Assembly: GCA_945862315.1 (NCBI GenBank)
Contig: CAMAXW010000036.1
Location: 1 to 35,722 of the forward strand
From: Klebsiella pneumoniae
Lineage (GTDB): Bacteria; Pseudomonadota; Gammaproteobacteria; Ga0077536
Reading direction: 5' to 3'
DNA length: 35,722 nt
Below are positions 33,660 through 35,722 of the stretch, one piece after another. Under the pieces are notes generated by a model. The model saw nothing but the letters and a program-made list of their open reading frames with translations, was not told the DNA's origin and ran no database searches. A program made the translations under genes and the position numbers. How positions within the stretch are numbered: position 1 is the first letter of the stretch; the number at the start of each line of letters is the position of its first letter.

Positions 33660-34322
33660 ATGTTGAACACCGCGGACACCGCCCGCCACGCCGAGGGCAC
33701 CGCGCCGCTGCTGAGCGCCGCTATCGAGCGGTTTCTCGTGCACTGCCATCGTCGGAAGTGCACCCCCAAAAGCGCCATCATTCGGCAGGGCGACCCCTCG
33801 CGCGATCTCTATTACGTCGTCAAGGGTTCGGTCACGGTGATGCTGGAAGACGCCGACGGCCGAGAGTTGGTACTCGCCTACCTCAACCCCGGCGATTTTT
33901 TTGGCGAAATTGGCTTGTTCAACGAAAGCCTCAGCCGCAGCGCGCTGGTACGTGCCAAAACCTCCTGCGAGATCGCCCAAATCAGTTATGAAAAACTGAA
34001 AAGCCTCCCCAGCATCTTTCCCGATTTGCTCTTTATCATCGGCGGGCAACTCGCTCAGCGTCTGCGTCGCACCAACTTAAAAGTGGGCAACTTGGCGTTT
34101 ATGGATGTGGCGGGCCGAGTGGCGCGCGCGCTGCTCGATTTAAGCCGCGAGCCCGATGCCATGACCCACCCAGACGGCATGCAAATCCGCGTCACCCGCC
34201 AAGAACTGGGGCGAATTGTTGGCTGTTCCCGCGAGATGGTGGGCCGCGTGCTCAAGTCCCTCGAAGAGCAGCACCTGATCTCGGTGAGCGGTAAGACCAT
34301 GGTGGTATTTGGCGTGCGGTAA
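33660..34322 (+). CDS. crp: cAMP receptor protein / Vfr-type transcription factor
   Basis: A 220-residue Crp-family regulator. The phosphate-binding cassette FFGEIGLFNESLSRSALVRAK (80-100) keeps the Glu, Arg93 and Ser94 that bind cAMP in CRP/Vfr. The dimerisation helix follows, and the helix-turn-helix VTRQELGRIVGCSREMVGRVL (about 177-197) is nearly the canonical CRP reading head. Length compares with 209-214 in the best studied relatives. The ATG at 33660 lies just after a GTAGGCC stretch without a strong ribosome site. It is divergent from osmC. No clear CRP palindrome was seen in the 113-bp shared region. It may control the neighbouring pilus genes, but no site was found. Confidence 0.93.
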   Translation: MLNTADTARHAEGTAPLLSAAIERFLVHCHRRKCTPKSAIIRQGDPSRDLYYVVKGSVTVMLEDADGRELVLAYLNPGDFFGEIGLFNESLSRSALVRAKTSCEIAQISYEKLKSLPSIFPDLLFIIGGQLAQRLRRTNLKVGNLAFMDVAGRVARALLDLSREPDAMTHPDGMQIRVTRQELGRIVGCSREMVGRVLKSLEEQHLISVSGKTMVVFGVR

Positions 34323-34791
34323 GCGCGGCCCGTGCATCTATTCAGCGGCGACGTTGTGCCACCTCCTCGCTGCTTACTGCGCAAAGTATCGAGGCTCACG
34401 CTAGCTAATCGCCGGCAGACCGGCGAGTTTCTCGAAAGACCTCCTGGCTTAGGTTTGCGCAGCTTGCCCGGGCTATCGGCGATGTCTTCGGCAAACCGGC
34501 AGCGGCGAGCAATTTTTCTGTGCAGATTGAGATGCTCGGCGCACCCAGTATTCATCTCGGCAGCAAAGCACTGCGGGATCTGGCTGTGGCCCAGATGCTT
34601 GCCGCCGGCGGCGGCGTTCGGTTCTTGACACACCGGGAGTGAGCCGGGAGAATCTCGCGGCTCAAATGCGTGGGCAAATGAGTGTTCGCGACGAATGCTC
34701 AACAACGCTATGCGGGGTCGCCGTCCAACCCCGTCAGCGCCTGTGTTGGCCCGTTCCTCGCCACGGCGAGGCTGGCGCTTTGAGGCACAAA
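34323..34791. other. Gap between crp and tRNA-Met with gene remnants
   Basis: No intact gene is convincing. A protein-like frame (34409-34642) is listed as a remnant; immediately after its stop, a GTG at 34639 opens a short frame reading SRENLAAQMRGQMSV which runs into the tRNA and therefore cannot be a real gene in its full length. The rest shows nothing I can name. Confidence 0.5.
34409..34642 (+). pseudogene. Possible 3' remnant of an unidentified gene
   Basis: Between stops at 34406 and 34640 the frame reads protein-like, from 34454 FAQLARAIGDVFGKPAAASN and on through a VQIEMLGAPSIHLGSKAL segment to FLTHRE before TGA. Codon use looks like that of real genes and there is no stop for 77 codons, but no start codon or ribosome site of a complete gene is visible. 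Probably the tail of a gene disrupted next to the tRNA. Family not recognised. Confidence 0.35.
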
Positions 34792-34868
34792 GGCTACGTA
34801 GCTCAGCTGGTTAGAGCGCGGCACTCATAATGCTGAGGTCGGTGGTTCGAGTCCACCCGTAGCCACCA
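34792..34868 (+). tRNA. tRNA-Met (CAU), elongator type
   Basis: A 77-nt tRNA with encoded CCA. The acceptor stem GGCTACG pairs with CGTAGCC, followed by discriminator A and CCA (34865-34868). The D-arm holds AGCTCAGCTGG, the anticodon loop CTCATAA has the anticodon CAT at 34826-34828, and the T-arm has GGTTCGAGTCC. A perfect first pair and no mismatch at the acceptor end argue for an elongator, not an initiator tRNA, or possibly a tRNA-Ile with modified C34. It lies beside remnants and a toxin-antitoxin pair, so it may be an integration site. Confidence 0.93.
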
Positions 34869-35065
34869 CTTTCCTCATCCACAATTCGATTGCGCCGTTG
34901 TTGCGTTCTACGGGCTGCAGACGCGCGCCAAGCGTGCTCGCCATCTAGGCTGCGCCCCGGACAATCACCCCGCGCGGAAGTACTACTGCTGTCCCTGCGC
35001 AAACCCTCAGACACGGGTTTCCCTATGCCGGGTACCGGCAGCACTTGAACCGTGCGATGACACGC

Positions 35066-35479
35066 TCAGTTTCCGTGGCGTGACCAGAATTCCGTTGGTG
35101 TCAGGATCGGGAACCGATAGGACAGCGCCAGCAAATCTTTGTCCCCTGTGATCAGGTCGTCGGCCTTGGCAGATGTCAGTGTGACCAGCACCGGTTGGTC
35201 GGCAGGATCTCGCAGATCTGTCTGCGTGTTGTTTTCCGGTTCCACTAACTCAGCCAGAAACATCAGCCCGTCTGCCAGATCGCGGATTTCGACCGGCGTC
35301 ATCTGGCTGCGTTTGAGTCGAGGCAACACCCTCATCATTTCGTCAAGGGTGTAGTGGGACAGGACGACGTTCAGGCCACCCTGAAGCCATGTGGCGACGA
35401 TCCGTCCGGGTACGCTACCCGGGTAGGCAAACCCCGACACCAGCACATTAGTATCGAGCACGACCCGCAGGCGAGGCAT
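35066..35479 (-). CDS. PIN-domain toxin (putative toxin-antitoxin toxin component)
   Basis: A 137-residue PIN-fold ribonuclease-like protein of the PIN family next to Phd/YefM-type antitoxins. Acidic active-site residues are in place: Asp9 in VVLDTNVLVSG, Glu47 in TLDEMMRVL, and Asp113/Asp115 in LITGDKDLLAL, with Asp91/94 between. Translation starts at ATG 35479, sharing one base with the antitoxin's stop codon. As a toxin it would cut RNA when freed from antitoxin; the target is unknown. Confidence 0.87.
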   Translation of the reverse strand: MPRLRVVLDTNVLVSGFAYPGSVPGRIVATWLQGGLNVVLSHYTLDEMMRVLPRLKRSQMTPVEIRDLADGLMFLAELVEPENNTQTDLRDPADQPVLVTLTSAKADDLITGDKDLLALSYRFPILTPTEFWSRHGN

Positions 35480-35722
35480 TAGCGTGGCTTTCGTTCAGCG
35501 GCGACTGCTGCCTCGATCTCGGCCAAGCCCTCTTCCTGCGGTACCTCGCTGTAACTCGCGGCAATGCGATCGCAAAGCGCGTCGAAGCGGTCCCGCATGC
35601 GGCGGATCCGGGCAAACAACTCGGCATCGACGAGGGCAGCGACGGGTTTGCCATCCTTGTTGATGACAATGCTGTCGTTCCGGTACTGGACCTGATTCAG
35701 CATCTCGCCAAGGTTTTGGCGG
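35479..35722 (-). CDS. Antitoxin, Phd/YefM-like (partial at window edge)
   Basis: The C-terminal part of a small antitoxin that continues beyond the window. The visible sequence NLGEMLNQVQYRNDSIVINK and AALVDAELFARI is the Phd/YefM DNA-binding region (short strand-helix pairs that bind the operon's own promoter), followed by an acidic helical tail that would cover the PIN toxin. Reading past the internal ATG at 35703 towards the edge stays open and keeps family sequence (RQNLGE), so that ATG is not the true start. Stop and toxin start overlap by one base. Confidence 0.82.
   Translation of the reverse strand, partial: RQNLGEMLNQVQYRNDSIVINKDGKPVAALVDAELFARIRRMRDRFDALCDRIAASYSEVPQEEGLAEIEAAVAAERKPR

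Noticed and set aside
34639-34830. 63-codon plus-strand frame beginning SRENLAAQMRGQ
   Set aside because: It continues into the tRNA-Met gene and has no ribosome site or known family, so it is not called as a gene.
34811-35044. Short minus-strand frame across the tRNA
   Set aside because: It runs through the tRNA-Met antisense strand and is of a kind often misannotated around tRNAs.

Overview
The window looks like a stretch of chromosome from a GC-rich gammaproteobacterium. The evidence is a cAMP-type crp gene divergent from a yhfA-like osmC gene, an MSHA-type pilus biogenesis operon, a tkt-gap-pgk-fba sugar-phosphate cluster, and a sigma-54 activator with a matching -24/-12 promoter. The eukaryote-like class I aldolase resembles that of Xanthomonas-type lineages. 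I cannot name the genus from sequence alone.

Layout. (1) 1-4100 is an accessory, gene-poor segment. It holds a flavin/F420-type oxidase-fold protein, a 4-oxalocrotonate tautomerase, an 845-bp gap with palindromic REP-like units and a 37-bp tandem repeat, a DszC/SfnB-like flavin monooxygenase and a KynB-type cyclase. (2) 4400-7275 is a lower-GC surface-polysaccharide segment: a hexapeptide acyltransferase broken by a one-base frameshift, a family 2 glycosyltransferase and a polytopic membrane protein. (3) 7390-8727 on the minus strand is a coupled trio: a PhyH-fold protein lacking its HxD iron ligands, a DUF1840 protein and a small zinc-ribbon protein. (4) 8947-14364 on the minus strand is tkt-gap-pgk-fba, without pyk between pgk and fba. 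(5) 14833-28960 on the plus strand is one long, often overlapping run of genes: metF, a receiver-less sigma-54 activator, MSHA/type II secretion-like genes in the order M-L-N-E-G-I-J-K, then two large pilin-like proteins. (6) 29293-33143 holds an ABC-2 permease, a helical-repeat protein, a classical prepilin behind a very good sigma-54 promoter, the ABC ATPase, and a PAS protein with a degenerate GGDEF domain. (7) 33121-35722 holds osmC/crp, gene remnants, tRNA-Met(CAU) and a PIN-toxin/antitoxin pair cut by the window edge.

The most interesting proposal is that regions 5 and 6 are one apparatus. A secretin, ATPase, platform and PilMNOP-like inner-membrane assembly would use unusual large pilins. 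The activator at the head of the operon would switch on the prepilin plus the ABC ATPase through the sigma-54 promoter. Cyclic-di-GMP may enter through the MshEN motifs of the ATPase. No prepilin peptidase and no mshB/C/D/O-like genes lie in the window, so the system would depend on genes elsewhere.
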